Source: Saprospiraceae bacterium (GTDB lineage: Bacteria > Bacteroidota > Bacteroidia > Chitinophagales > Saprospiraceae). Taken from it: 64,000 nt of DNA. The translations under genes and the position numbers were made by a program. Where the stretch lies: the NCBI GenBank assembly GCA_013360405.1, contig JABWBR010000001.1, positions 1 to 64,000 of the forward strand. Reading direction: 5' to 3'. Position 1 is the stretch's first letter. The number at the start of each line of letters is the position of its first letter. The notes below the pieces were generated by a model. The model was not told the origin of the DNA. It made no database searches and saw only the letters and a list, made by a program, of their open reading frames with translations. Shown here one piece after another: positions 35,156 to 43,971 of the stretch.

Positions 35156-38100
35156 TCAATACAGCTTTATAAACTTCGTCTCATACGGCTTCAATGCAAG
35201 CGGTCCGTTCAGGACGGCGGCCTTTTCCTCGAGGATGTTGGTCTCGACGGCCTTCGCAGCACGGGCCGCAGCTTTGAGCCCGGGAATGTCCAACACGGCC
35301 GGCTTGCCTTCTACCTCCCGCACCTGCAGGGCGACGCCCCTGCCATCCATTGCCAAACAGGCCTGCACCAACAGGATATTGGGCGACCCCAGGGCAGCCA
35401 GGGACACGGAAACCGGCTCCTCCCCCGGACTGCCTTTTTGCGGCAGCAGTACCCGCGAAAGCAGCGGAGTGCGCACGCCCCAGCCAAACCGCGTAGCAAA
35501 CAGGTCGGAGGGATCGCCGGATGAGGTGAGGCTGTACCTCCAGCGGAGTTCGCCCTCCTGGCTGGCTTTGAAATTGGTGACCCAGTAGTTGTTCAGTACC
35601 CAGGAATACAGGTGGTTGGTAGCCGGATGGAGGCGGTAATAGTACCGGCCGGTATTGATGTCTCCAAATTGCACCAGCGGGATGTCTTTGCTCACAAATA
35701 CGATCTGGGCGTCGGGGCTTTTCACCGACGCGAAATGCTGGATCGTATTCCAATCGGACGAACTGCCCTCCAGTTGGTTCACGCCGGGATACACAACCCC
35801 GCCTTGCGCCTCAAAGGCCAGCTTGCCGCCCTCCAGGTGGAACGGGAAAGCCACATAAACGCCTTCCGGCGTTTGCACCGGAAGTTTGACCATTTGGTAC
35901 AACAGATCTATCCGTTTTACCGAATGATACAAACGGATTTCGATATGCACGCCCCTGCTGTCGGCGCAAACCGGCATATTGCCGTGCAGGAAAATGCTTT
36001 TGTAAATGGATCCGTTGGCCGTATTGACCAACCGCACCTGTTTCAGCGTTTCCCTGGTGAGGGTGAGCGGTTTGTAAACGGTATCCCTGCTGACCTGGGT
36101 CAGGCGCTCCATTTCGTGGCGGTTGGCCAGTTGCTCGTAGATGAATTGCCCCAATCCCGGGGAGGCATTGGCATCGATCAGGTCTCTTTTTAGCTCCTTG
36201 TCATACACACTGGTCAGTCCGCCTTTGCTTTCGTCAAAAACAAGGGAATAAAACGCATTTTCAAATGGTGAAAAACCGTCGTCGGCAGGTTTTGGCGCCG
36301 GCTTTTTGCCCAACCGGATATGCAGGGTTTTATACCCCAGCGGAGGAACAGCCTCGACATACAGCTCGTAATACGCGCCTTCCATGCGTTGTTCGTGCAT
36401 TTGAGCGGGTACTTCTTGACCCTCGCTGTCGAGGATCACGTATTCCGACCCGGCGGGAAGCACTTCATACGGAATGAAAAGTTCCACTACGCCCGACCGG
36501 GGCCAGTTGAGTGTGTTGAACACAGCGATCTGAGGCGCCGGCGACCGGGGGATGGCGGCTGTAATGGTTGCCAGTGCCTTTTCCTGCAACACGGTGGAGC
36601 GCTTGGCGGCATCCCAGGCATAGGCGGATTTCATCCCCCATTGGTTAACGGTGTTTTGAGCCAGGGGGTCGGAAATGCTTTCCGCTGCGCCGTGGGTATG
36701 CTCGTCGTAAAAAAGCAGGTTGTCGTAAATGGCGCCGATATCCTCCGACAAGCCGGCGGGAAGCTCCTGTCCCATCCATTTCGCCATAACGAGCAACGCG
36801 GTGTTGGCAGCCATATCGGATTGGACGTTTCGGACGGTCTTGGTTTCATTGGCGGCGGACCCCACCCCGTCGGTCCACCAGTCGGGCCAGGCTACCTGCT
36901 GAGTAGCCAGCTTTTGGCCGTGTTGTTGCTCCAGATAGACCAGGAAATCCCGGGCCAGGGAGCTCCGCAACTTGGGCCATTCGTATTTCTCGTTCCACTC
37001 GCGGATGATATCGCAGACCCTGGTGGAAGGCGGGGAGTTGTCGGTCGTATAGCCGGAAAACTGAAGGGAGGCCTTGTCGTAGGGATACCCCTTTTGGACC
37101 AGACCCTGGAGATAATCGGCGAGGTTGGCGCGGAACACATCCATCTGGCCGGTAGTCAGGCTCAGTGCGTTACCCATCATATAGTGTTCGGCGCGGAAAG
37201 CCAGGATGCGGTTGCCGGCGGGCGACTGCCACCAGAACGCCGTGGGTACGGCAAACGGCCTGCGGGCGCGATGGGCGTGAATGCCCATGTCGAGGTATTT
37301 GACCCCTGTGTTCTGGAAATAATCCACCAAAGCCCAGGCGATGCCGTTGACGTCGTTTTGCATGGCGGTCGTCACGTCGATGTCGTGATCCTTGATCAAA
37401 CGCAGGGTTTTGGTCTGCGCGGCCAGGGCGGGTTCATCGATGATCTCCGAAAAATTGAGGAACATGCCGGTAGCCTCGATCCGGCCCTCTTTAATGCGTT
37501 GCACCAGCCGCTCGATCTGCGCTTTGGGGCGGGTTTTGAGGAATTCGCGCACCGACCAGGACGTTTCGCAGGTCCAGCGGAATTTTGCCGCATCGGGGTA
37601 GTCGTCGGTCTGGTCGCAGAAGTCGAGCGCGTTATCAATATAGCGGAGGTGCTCGGGCAGGATCTCCGTTTGGGGGCGGGTGTAGCCAATGTCGGTATGC
37701 GTATGCTGGACGAGGAAAATCTCCCACTCCCGTACGGGCGCCACGTCAAAGGCCAGGGCGACCGGCACACTCCCCTCTTTTTGGATAACGGCTTTGTAGA
37801 TCGCGGGGATTTCCTCTTTGGGGAGGAGGATCTCCACCTTGTTGACCCCTGCTTTGAGAACGGTTTCGGTGCGTTGATCCAGGATAGTGATCGACGTGGG
37901 GACATCCTCCCCGGTGTGGATAAAGTCCACGCTGACGGAATGCCAGAGGCGCCCGTCTTTCTTGACGACCACGTCGTTCTGGTAAATATCCAGCCGGTCT
38001 TTCACCTCCGTTTTAAAGGTCATGAACCAGGCGTTATTGCCCCGGGTATCGGTATCCACTTTAAGCGTTACCGGCAGGCCTGGTTTCAGGGCGGACACGG

Positions 38101-38554
38101 GCAGCTTCAGGATAGCAAAGCCCATCTGGTCCTCGTATTTGTCGAGCATAGTGACGTTGAGGCTAAGTCGCGCGCCGCCGGGCCCGTCGAAGTGCGACCA
38201 GCCGATCCGGCTCAATCTGGAGTTTTCAAAGTAGAAATACGGCTCCCCGTTGACGCTCAGGCGAAATACCACCGGGTCGGGGGTTACGTCCATGCCGAAC
38301 AGCCAGATGAAGGAGACGAAGGGTTCGGCATATCCGGCCTTCAGGGGCTCCGTTTTCCATTCAATGGGGGAATAGTCGGCCTGCCCGCGAAGCAACAGCG
38401 AAGGCGTCACATTGGAGAAGGGGGAATGGTAGGCAAAGCGTTTGCCGGCTGCTTCTTCGGCATAACCCTGGAGGTATTCCGGGGCGCCCTGCTGGGCCCA
38501 AAGCGCGCTGGAGAGACCGAGCAGGAAAGCAGGAAAGAGCCACTTCCGGTTCAT
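35156..38554 (-). CDS. secreted glycoside hydrolase family 38 (alpha-mannosidase-like)
   Basis: A 1132-residue enzyme with leader MNRKWLFPAFLLGLSSALWAQ. After an N-terminal beta region, the GH38 catalytic domain starts at VQHTHTDIGYTRPQTE, where His284/His286/Asp288 form the zinc site that replaces the canonical HSHNDPGW. AMQNDVNGIAWALVDYF follows, with Asp401 as probable nucleophile, and then the three-helix region and C-terminal beta domains (about 700-1132). GH38 enzymes cleave alpha-mannosides with retention; subfamily and linkage cannot be read by eye. It is transcribed toward the WG-repeat gene with a 99-bp convergent spacer. A glycosidase candidate at 39401 and a CARDB lipoprotein lie nearby on the other strand, suggesting a loosely clustered glycan-use locus without SusC/SusD genes. 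Confidence 0.9.
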   Translation of the reverse strand: MNRKWLFPAFLLGLSSALWAQQGAPEYLQGYAEEAAGKRFAYHSPFSNVTPSLLLRGQADYSPIEWKTEPLKAGYAEPFVSFIWLFGMDVTPDPVVFRLSVNGEPYFYFENSRLSRIGWSHFDGPGGARLSLNVTMLDKYEDQMGFAILKLPVSALKPGLPVTLKVDTDTRGNNAWFMTFKTEVKDRLDIYQNDVVVKKDGRLWHSVSVDFIHTGEDVPTSITILDQRTETVLKAGVNKVEILLPKEEIPAIYKAVIQKEGSVPVALAFDVAPVREWEIFLVQHTHTDIGYTRPQTEILPEHLRYIDNALDFCDQTDDYPDAAKFRWTCETSWSVREFLKTRPKAQIERLVQRIKEGRIEATGMFLNFSEIIDEPALAAQTKTLRLIKDHDIDVTTAMQNDVNGIAWALVDYFQNTGVKYLDMGIHAHRARRPFAVPTAFWWQSPAGNRILAFRAEHYMMGNALSLTTGQMDVFRANLADYLQGLVQKGYPYDKASLQFSGYTTDNSPPSTRVCDIIREWNEKYEWPKLRSSLARDFLVYLEQQHGQKLATQQVAWPDWWTDGVGSAANETKTVRNVQSDMAANTALLVMAKWMGQELPAGLSEDIGAIYDNLLFYDEHTHGAAESISDPLAQNTVNQWGMKSAYAWDAAKRSTVLQEKALATITAAIPRSPAPQIAVFNTLNWPRSGVVELFIPYEVLPAGSEYVILDSEGQEVPAQMHEQRMEGAYYELYVEAVPPLGYKTLHIRLGKKPAPKPADDGFSPFENAFYSLVFDESKGGLTSVYDKELKRDLIDANASPGLGQFIYEQLANRHEMERLTQVSRDTVYKPLTLTRETLKQVRLVNTANGSIYKSIFLHGNMPVCADSRGVHIEIRLYHSVKRIDLLYQMVKLPVQTPEGVYVAFPFHLEGGKLAFEAQGGVVYPGVNQLEGSSSDWNTIQHFASVKSPDAQIVFVSKDIPLVQFGDINTGRYYYRLHPATNHLYSWVLNNYWVTNFKASQEGELRWRYSLTSSGDPSDLFATRFGWGVRTPLLSRVLLPQKGSPGEEPVSVSLAALGSPNILLVQACLAMDGRGVALQVREVEGKPAVLDIPGLKAAARAAKAVETNILEEKAAVLNGPLALKPYETKFIKLY

Positions 38555-38606
38555 AGAGAGAAGATTTATCTGGTTAGCATGTCGAACTCAAATATAAAAC
38601 TCCTCC

Positions 38607-38660
38607 CGGGATATATACGTCGTGCTGTCAAGTTTTGGGCATCACACAGCGGTATGCGAT
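38607..38660. repeat. MITE-like terminal sequence
   Basis: TATATACG..GTGCTGTCAAGTTTTGGGCATCACACAGCGGTATGCGATT resembles the end of the 127-bp MITE (GCC-GCC/T-CA-A/G-ATTTTGGGCAT). The CACAGCGGTAT-CGATT part recurs at 44086-44105. Probably a degenerate copy or solo end. Confidence 0.5.
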
Positions 38661-38688
38661 TTCCATGCCCGGTTCGATCTAAATCCGT

Positions 38689-38761
38689 CCGTTTTACCGA
38701 TCGTTCGCCACCGCGACCGTTGATGCGCAAATTTCTGCCGTTGGGTGAATGGGGGTTGACA
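38689..38761 (+). repeat. 73-bp promoter-bearing module, copy 2
   Basis: Second copy of the module at 32896-32968, identical except for three bases. It stands 65 bp before the CARDB lipoprotein gene, in the same orientation to its gene as copy 1 is to the WG gene. Confidence 0.8.
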
Positions 38762-38786
38762 AGGGAGGGAAATACGGACAAATTTG
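38756..38786 (+). promoter_or_regulatory. candidate promoter TTG-N20-CAAATTTG
   Basis: TTG (38756-38758) from the duplicated module is followed after 20 nt by CAAATTTG (38779-38786), one base off the TAnnTTTG consensus. Transcription would start about 35 nt before the lipoprotein ATG. Confidence 0.5.
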
Positions 38787-38825
38787 TGAGAAATCCACAA
38801 TTGTTCACCTTAAAAACAAAAGCAC

Positions 38826-39224
38826 ATGAAAACGCTTGCCTTTTTCCAGCTGGTTGGAATGACCGCTCTCCTCTTTTCCGGTTGCGTAACTGAACTTACC
38901 GTGCTTCCCCGGCCCAATGCGGCGGGTCGCACCGATCATGAGGCATTTTGCAATATTGACGGAAACGATCTGGTAATTCGGATTCAAAACAGCGGTGCTA
39001 AAGATGCTCCGCCGACAACTGTTTTGGTAGAGTTTCCCGGATTCCCCTCCCAAACGGTTGTAACGCCCGCCATCCCCAAGCAATCTGTCGTTGAGGTCAA
39101 AGTGCCTATTCCCGCTGGATGCCATAATCCGGACTGCGATTTCAAGATTACGGTTGACCCAAACAACCAGGTGCAGGAACCGCGGGAGGATAATAATGTG
39201 CAAGCAGGAATTTGCATTGGTTGA
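38826..39224 (+). CDS. CARDB-domain lipoprotein
   Basis: A 132-residue lipoprotein: MKTLAFFQLVGMTALLFSGC has a lipobox with Cys20 as lipidation site. The rest is a CARDB-like beta sandwich (DLVIRIQNSGAKDAPPTTVLVEF... VTPAIPKQSVVEVKVPIP... DFKITVDPNNQVQEPREDNNVQAG), a fold used for adhesion or protein contacts outside the cell. It is a single gene, preceded by the duplicated promoter module and followed by two stacked hairpins. Confidence 0.87.
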   Translation: MKTLAFFQLVGMTALLFSGCVTELTVLPRPNAAGRTDHEAFCNIDGNDLVIRIQNSGAKDAPPTTVLVEFPGFPSQTVVTPAIPKQSVVEVKVPIPAGCHNPDCDFKITVDPNNQVQEPREDNNVQAGICIG

Positions 39225-39261
39225 AGCGATGGGGGTATTCATGGGATTCGATGGACAATCA

Positions 39262-39295
39262 CCTGCAGGAAGTCCCTTTTATCGAGTCCTGCAGG
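39262..39295. terminator. hairpin after the CARDB gene
   Basis: CCTGCAGGA (39262-39270) and TCCTGCAGG (39287-39295) are exact 9-bp arms with a 16-nt loop, 37 bp after the stop. There is no immediate T-run, so terminator function is tentative. Confidence 0.45.
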
Positions 39296-39336
39296 CTCCA
39301 GTTTATTACTTTTATTTTCAAACATGAACGCTCAAT

Positions 39337-39375
39337 TAAGCTGGACTTTACCCCAAATGGCTAAAGTCCAGCTTA
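39337..39375. repeat. inverted repeat upstream of glycosidase candidate
   Basis: TAAGCTGGACTTTA (39337-39350) and TAAAGTCCAGCTTA (39362-39375) are perfect 14-bp arms around an 11-nt loop, 25 bp before the ATG at 39401. The symmetry and position fit an operator or a hairpin in the leader. Confidence 0.65.
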
Positions 39376-39400
39376 GTCCCATTACATAATTTCCCCGCAC

Positions 39401-42400
39401 ATGCCTCCTTCCATCATCCAATCCTTTTCCCTCCTTACCCTGCAAAACGACTTCGCCGCCCTGCAGATCGACCTCGGCACGGCTAAAACCACCAGTCTCA
39501 AAGTGTTGGCCGGCCCCCAGGAACTGGTGGATCCGGACAATTTGGAAACCTTTGTCAAATACTGGGAATACCCGCCGGCGGAAGATCCAACAGGACAAGC
39601 CGTTCAATGCAGTCCCAATTCTTTACAGTACTGCGAATCGGAAGGAATATTAAAGGCCTATTTTAAAGCGAATAATGCTGTTATATTTTCCATTCGCTGC
39701 CGCGCCGAGGCCAACCATTTTTTCTTCGAATTGCAACAAATAGACGGCCCGGAAGCCGAAATCGCCAAAATAGGCGCCGCGTGGTTCGCCGGGTTGGCCC
39801 TGACGGGGCAGCATTACGGCGACCTGATCGGAGCAGTGGCAAACGACGGCTTTGTGACCGCTCTTATGCCGCTGAATATGTTTACCAAAACGTACAGCGG
39901 TCAATGGAGTACGCGAAAGCCGATTTATGGTATCGGGGCGCAGTGTTACCGGGCGCAGGCCGAAGGCTGGGACGAGTTCCGCCTGGAAGGCGCCCAAACC
40001 GCCCTGTTGACCTGCCCCGAAGCCGGTTGCCTCGAACACTTGGAAAGCATTGTCGACCAGTACGATCTGCCCAAACCCCAACACAACGGCGTGTGGCATA
40101 AAAGACATCCCGATATACGCCGGTCTTACCTGTTTGTGGACATCACAGGGGAGAATTACGCCCAAATCATAAAGTGCGCGAAGAAGGGAAAGTTTGGTCA
40201 TATTATGCCCTATGTCGGGATATGGTCAACGTCCATAGGCTCGTACTACTACGATAACAACCCGAATTTCCCAGATCCGAATCCCCTTCCGGAGGTAGTA
40301 ACCAAAATGCACCAGCATGGGCTGAAATTCGGTTTGCATCATCTGTCGTTTATGCTGGACAAAAGCGATCCGCTATTAGCCGACGATGGCCTGCTGCAAA
40401 TCGCCTGGAAAAGTCTCCTGCCCCTAAAACAAAGCATCTCCCCGAATGAGACGGACATTTACATCGATCCCGCCGCTCCTCCCGACCTTCTCAATGATTT
40501 CCGGAACTATTTCCATATTGACGGTGAGAAAATAATCCGTATTGAAAATGAAATAATCCTATGCAACGCGCTGACAGAAGACCCCGCGGGACCGCTTTTA
40601 ACGGCTGTTCAGAGGGGCTATCATGGAACAACGGCAGCGGCGCATGGCGCGGGCATCGCCATATACCGCCCATGCATCGAATTCGGTTCATATCTGGCAG
40701 ATGTGCATTCCAGCTTGCCCGACGTTATTTCGGAGCGCCTGAAAATCATTTGCCAAACCCTCGGCGTGGATTTCCTCTTCCTCGACGGGGCCGATGTGAC
40801 CGACCGCCAGTTTCCAACCCTGATTCATTCGACCGCTCAATGGTATGCCGCGCCGCTTACTGTTGAAAAACTCGCGCAGGCGCTCGACGGCAAGCTCCTC
40901 CTGCAAAACTCCGCGGGCGTCGCCTACCTGTGGTACCGCACAACCCGGGGAAGTTCGGGCGACTACGTAGCCATCGGCGTGGAGCCGCACCTCGATTACG
41001 ACCGGATCGGCATCAGGTGGGACAGGCGCCATAGCGCCTCTTGTATGCCGATGGAACTGGGCTGGTTCGGCTTTTTCGCCAAGCTCGATTGTTATCGGCA
41101 GGGCATTGCTGAAAATAATGAAACCGGCGGCGAAATTTACAACAAATCCTACGCCGCCACCACCCTCGACGAGGTGGAATACCTGCTCAACCGGTCGCTG
41201 GGCTTCGACATGCCCTTCGGCCTGGAAACCCGTTTCGACGAACTGGAGGCTAATGCATTGACTCAAAAGGTATTCAAACTCATCGGAAAATACGAACACC
41301 TGCGCCTCAACGGCAATATCCCCCCCAGCCTGCGGCAAAAACTGCAGAGGCCCGATGAGAAATTTATTGCCAAATATCAACTACTCAAGGAGCAATACCG
41401 CATGGGAGGGTACCCGCCTTTCTTTTACCGTTTTTATCGTCAGGCTTACTTTGAAAAGGTATTGCATGACGGGGAAAGCTGGGACTTCGTCAACCCATTC
41501 CACGAGCAGCTCCTGCAAGTGAAAATCACCGCGCTACCGGGACATGACCTGGCGGATGGGGCCGAAGTGTTGCTCTACAAGGAAAATCTCTCTTTTGAAG
41601 AAAAAAAAGACCAATATGTATCCGATCCCAAGCTATCCAAGACTGGTCAAATCAAAGCCCAGTATACCCCTCCTGATAGTGAAAACTACGCCGAGTTTGC
41701 CTGGTGCCGTTTCGGACACGCGCTCAGCAAAGACCTGATCTACCACAAAGTCATTTTTGTCGATCTCGAAGGCGATGGGAAGGGCGCCGTGCTGAATATC
41801 CAGTTAACGGACGACAAAGGCAACCACCGCGTTTACCAGGTCGTTTTGGAAGCAGGCGTACCCTACCGCAGGCAGTTTATTTTCCACCAACCCACTACAA
41901 CCGGTTTTTACCATTACCCGCCCCTTTTTGGTGGTATGCTTAATTTCAAATACTTCGATTTTTCAAGTGTGCGAAAGTTGTCCCTCTACCTTCAACATAT
42001 CAAAGAAGGCGCAGGCAACGGAGTGAATATAACCCTGCACGCCATAAAAGCCTTGAAACAGGATAAGAACACAACCGTGCAAAACCCCGAACTGGCTTTA
42101 AACCAAAAAGTGCTCCAATTTCCTTTTGAATTGTATCCCGAGATGAAAGATTATGGGGAAGATGATTTTCGAAATCGCGAGCCTTGGGAATATGCCGAGC
42201 TTTCGGGCTTATTCCTAAGAAAATACGACGGTAACCATCAGCCGCTCTCAATGCAGATGCCGGTATGGCCATGGAACCATCCCTCGGTAAGAAGCGGCGC
42301 TAATACCCTGACCTACCACGGAAGCGGCGGCGGACTAGCCCTTGTACGCTTGGTAGTGGAAGACGGGGGGACGCCTTTGTGGCAACCATTTTTTTTCACT

Positions 42401-42424
42401 CATCCAACACCAACCACATCATGA
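39401..42424 (+). CDS. putative TIM-barrel glycoside hydrolase, family unassigned
   Basis: A 1007-residue protein without a signal peptide. The N-terminal 210 residues look like a beta sandwich (FAALQIDLGTAKTTSLKVLAG). The middle (about 220-560) has features of a (beta/alpha)8 glycosidase: YLFVDITGENYAQIIKCAKK, HIMPYVGIWSTSIGSYYYD, LKFGLHHLSFMLDK, and VDFLFLDGADVTDRQ, whose acidic residues resemble a catalytic strand end. This is interrupted by an inserted small beta domain ending VQRGYHGTTAAAHGAGIAIYRP. The C-terminal third is beta-rich and may bind carbohydrate. I cannot assign a CAZy family, and a non-enzymatic role is possible. The stop overlaps the next start (ATGA). Confidence 0.65.
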   Translation: MPPSIIQSFSLLTLQNDFAALQIDLGTAKTTSLKVLAGPQELVDPDNLETFVKYWEYPPAEDPTGQAVQCSPNSLQYCESEGILKAYFKANNAVIFSIRCRAEANHFFFELQQIDGPEAEIAKIGAAWFAGLALTGQHYGDLIGAVANDGFVTALMPLNMFTKTYSGQWSTRKPIYGIGAQCYRAQAEGWDEFRLEGAQTALLTCPEAGCLEHLESIVDQYDLPKPQHNGVWHKRHPDIRRSYLFVDITGENYAQIIKCAKKGKFGHIMPYVGIWSTSIGSYYYDNNPNFPDPNPLPEVVTKMHQHGLKFGLHHLSFMLDKSDPLLADDGLLQIAWKSLLPLKQSISPNETDIYIDPAAPPDLLNDFRNYFHIDGEKIIRIENEIILCNALTEDPAGPLLTAVQRGYHGTTAAAHGAGIAIYRPCIEFGSYLADVHSSLPDVISERLKIICQTLGVDFLFLDGADVTDRQFPTLIHSTAQWYAAPLTVEKLAQALDGKLLLQNSAGVAYLWYRTTRGSSGDYVAIGVEPHLDYDRIGIRWDRRHSASCMPMELGWFGFFAKLDCYRQGIAENNETGGEIYNKSYAATTLDEVEYLLNRSLGFDMPFGLETRFDELEANALTQKVFKLIGKYEHLRLNGNIPPSLRQKLQRPDEKFIAKYQLLKEQYRMGGYPPFFYRFYRQAYFEKVLHDGESWDFVNPFHEQLLQVKITALPGHDLADGAEVLLYKENLSFEEKKDQYVSDPKLSKTGQIKAQYTPPDSENYAEFAWCRFGHALSKDLIYHKVIFVDLEGDGKGAVLNIQLTDDKGNHRVYQVVLEAGVPYRRQFIFHQPTTTGFYHYPPLFGGMLNFKYFDFSSVRKLSLYLQHIKEGAGNGVNITLHAIKALKQDKNTTVQNPELALNQKVLQFPFELYPEMKDYGEDDFRNREPWEYAELSGLFLRKYDGNHQPLSMQMPVWPWNHPSVRSGANTLTYHGSGGGLALVRLVVEDGGTPLWQPFFFTHPTPTTS

Positions 42425-42810
42425 AAACAGCCAACCTCTTCGACCTCAAAAACCTCACCCTCAAAGTCACCTACTCCGCAAGCGGAATCGACGGCAAACC
42501 GCACTTGAGCTATAAGAAAGGTAACACAGATCTGAATTTCACGGGCAGCCAGATACGCCGCAAGGAAACCGAGATCGGCACGCTGGTCTCCGTCACGCTG
42601 AAAACTGTGTCCGATGCGTATTCCAGGGTATTCAGCCTGTTGCTGCCGCGGGTGAATGTGCCGAATGGCAGTTCGGAAGTGGCGGTCAGCGTCAAGGCGC
42701 TGGAAACCACTATCAAGACCAGCGTCGCCGGGCCGGATTTGGTGAGCGGGCAGGTGCAGACGTACAAGGTGTATTCGCTCGTTGGAAAGGCGCGGAGCGT
42801 GGTATTTTAG
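42421..42810 (+). CDS. hypothetical protein coupled to the glycosidase candidate
   Basis: A 129-residue protein starting at the ATG that overlaps the previous stop by 4 nt (MKTANLFDLKNLTLKVTYS). It is rich in beta-forming residues and Thr/Ser/Val (GTLVSVTLKTVSDAYSRVFSLLLPRVNVPNGSSEVAVSVKALE) and has no signal peptide or cysteine. No family is recognised. The overlap implies translational coupling and a shared task with the 1007-residue protein, for example as a small partner subunit; that is inference. Confidence 0.78.
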   Translation: MKTANLFDLKNLTLKVTYSASGIDGKPHLSYKKGNTDLNFTGSQIRRKETEIGTLVSVTLKTVSDAYSRVFSLLLPRVNVPNGSSEVAVSVKALETTIKTSVAGPDLVSGQVQTYKVYSLVGKARSVVF

Positions 42811-42830
42811 ACGATTTGCGTTAGGAGGTG

Positions 42831-42929
42831 TTGCCCTTCCTGTGCGACGAGGTCGAAATAGACGAGGATGCCGGGTGGATATTCGTCAAGTACAAGGGCA
42901 AATGGGGGGTATTGGCCAGGGAAGACTGA
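42831..42929 (+). pseudogene. 3' relic of a WG-repeat protein
   Basis: The plus-strand frame ending in TGA at 42927-42929 reads LPFLCDEVEIDEDAG followed by WIFVKYKGKWGVLARED, a clear WG-repeat ending, with no start codon or upstream continuation. It is a leftover of a decayed WG gene, unrelated to the flanking genes. Confidence 0.6.
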
Positions 42930-42957
42930 AAAGCCGCCACCGGCACGCCGGCCGTAG

Positions 42958-43971
42958 TTACGCTGACAAATGTGCCCGATAGGCACTCCATGCTAATATG
43001 GCTCCCACGATCAATAATGCGATCAGGTTTTGCTTGCGAAGAAACTGCCAGTAGGCTTTCAAGTTCGCATTGTAATCTTCCAACGACATCATTGCTTGAT
43101 TCCCCCATTTCACGGAGCAGGTGTCAACCGCTTTGAGACGCAACAAGGGGTGCCCGTTTTTTACGACGGCATAGTGGTAGTCGGTTTTATCGACCAACAG
43201 GCTCAGTACGTCGCCCGGCCTGAGTTGAAGGATTGACGTAGAGGGGGGCAGGACGGCTCCGTCGATTTGAAATTCGATGCCGGGATATTCCCGGGTGGTC
43301 AGCACTAACCGGGGGGGGAATGTATCCCCTTTTTCTTCTTCCTCTAACAGGACAGGCTTTTCAGCCAATACTACTTTCAGGCGCTGCAAGTCCCTGGCCT
43401 CAAGCGGCAGCGCGTCGAGTCTCAACTCGATGTATAGCATGAACAGCAACGAGGCGCCAAATAACATACCGGCCCATTGCAGAAAGTGCCTTGCCTGCTC
43501 TTTGTCACTCCCTGCCTTTAGTTCAACCCTTCCTTCTGCGCCTGCGGTCAGCGCTTGTTGCAGTGCCAGGTAGTTTCGGTAGTGGTAAGCGTGTATTTTC
43601 AATTGCTTTCCGTCGCGAAATGCCAGTCTGAGTTCTTTTCCTTTCCTGAACCGGCGTATTTCGGCGTATCCGGTTATATCAGAGGAAAGAAATTCCTGTC
43701 TTTTCAGTATACTTCGCACCTCGATTTTGCCGCTGCCGACCCAAATCACCGGGTAGCTGAAGATAACGGCTAACAGTATGACAAGTGGAAGTATCCACAG
43801 CAGTTGTACGAACAAGGATGTGAAAATATCTTCAAACCCTTCCTTTCGGGCCACCGCGATCATCATCAGGGCCCCCGCAAAAAGAATACAAGGGACCAGT
43901 ACTGCCATAAAAATATATAACAGGGAGGCTTTTGATCGAACAGGCGCTAATAGGCTGGATATGTTTTTCAT
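42958..43971 (-). CDS. hypothetical membrane protein with PH-like and beta domains
   Basis: A 337-residue protein. Two membrane helices near the N-terminus (about 17-41 and 50-75) are followed by a soluble segment like a bacterial PH domain (IWVGSGKIEVRSILKRQEFLSSDITGYAEIRRFRKGKELRLAFRDGKQLKIHAYHY). A third helix (about 165-185), an extracytoplasmic beta region (FPPRLVLTTREYPGIEFQIDG... LQLRPGDVLSLLVDKTDY) and a C-terminal helix complete it. I do not recognise a named family. It is monocistronic and convergent with the WG relic. Confidence 0.75.
   Translation of the reverse strand: MKNISSLLAPVRSKASLLYIFMAVLVPCILFAGALMMIAVARKEGFEDIFTSLFVQLLWILPLVILLAVIFSYPVIWVGSGKIEVRSILKRQEFLSSDITGYAEIRRFRKGKELRLAFRDGKQLKIHAYHYRNYLALQQALTAGAEGRVELKAGSDKEQARHFLQWAGMLFGASLLFMLYIELRLDALPLEARDLQRLKVVLAEKPVLLEEEEKGDTFPPRLVLTTREYPGIEFQIDGAVLPPSTSILQLRPGDVLSLLVDKTDYHYAVVKNGHPLLRLKAVDTCSVKWGNQAMMSLEDYNANLKAYWQFLRKQNLIALLIVGAILAWSAYRAHLSA

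Noticed and set aside
36320-38893. 857-codon open frame on the plus strand opposite the GH38 gene
   Set aside because: It is the antisense shadow of a GC-rich gene; the opposite strand encodes a complete GH38 enzyme with catalytic motifs, while this frame has low-complexity Gly/Val/Arg composition and no domain.
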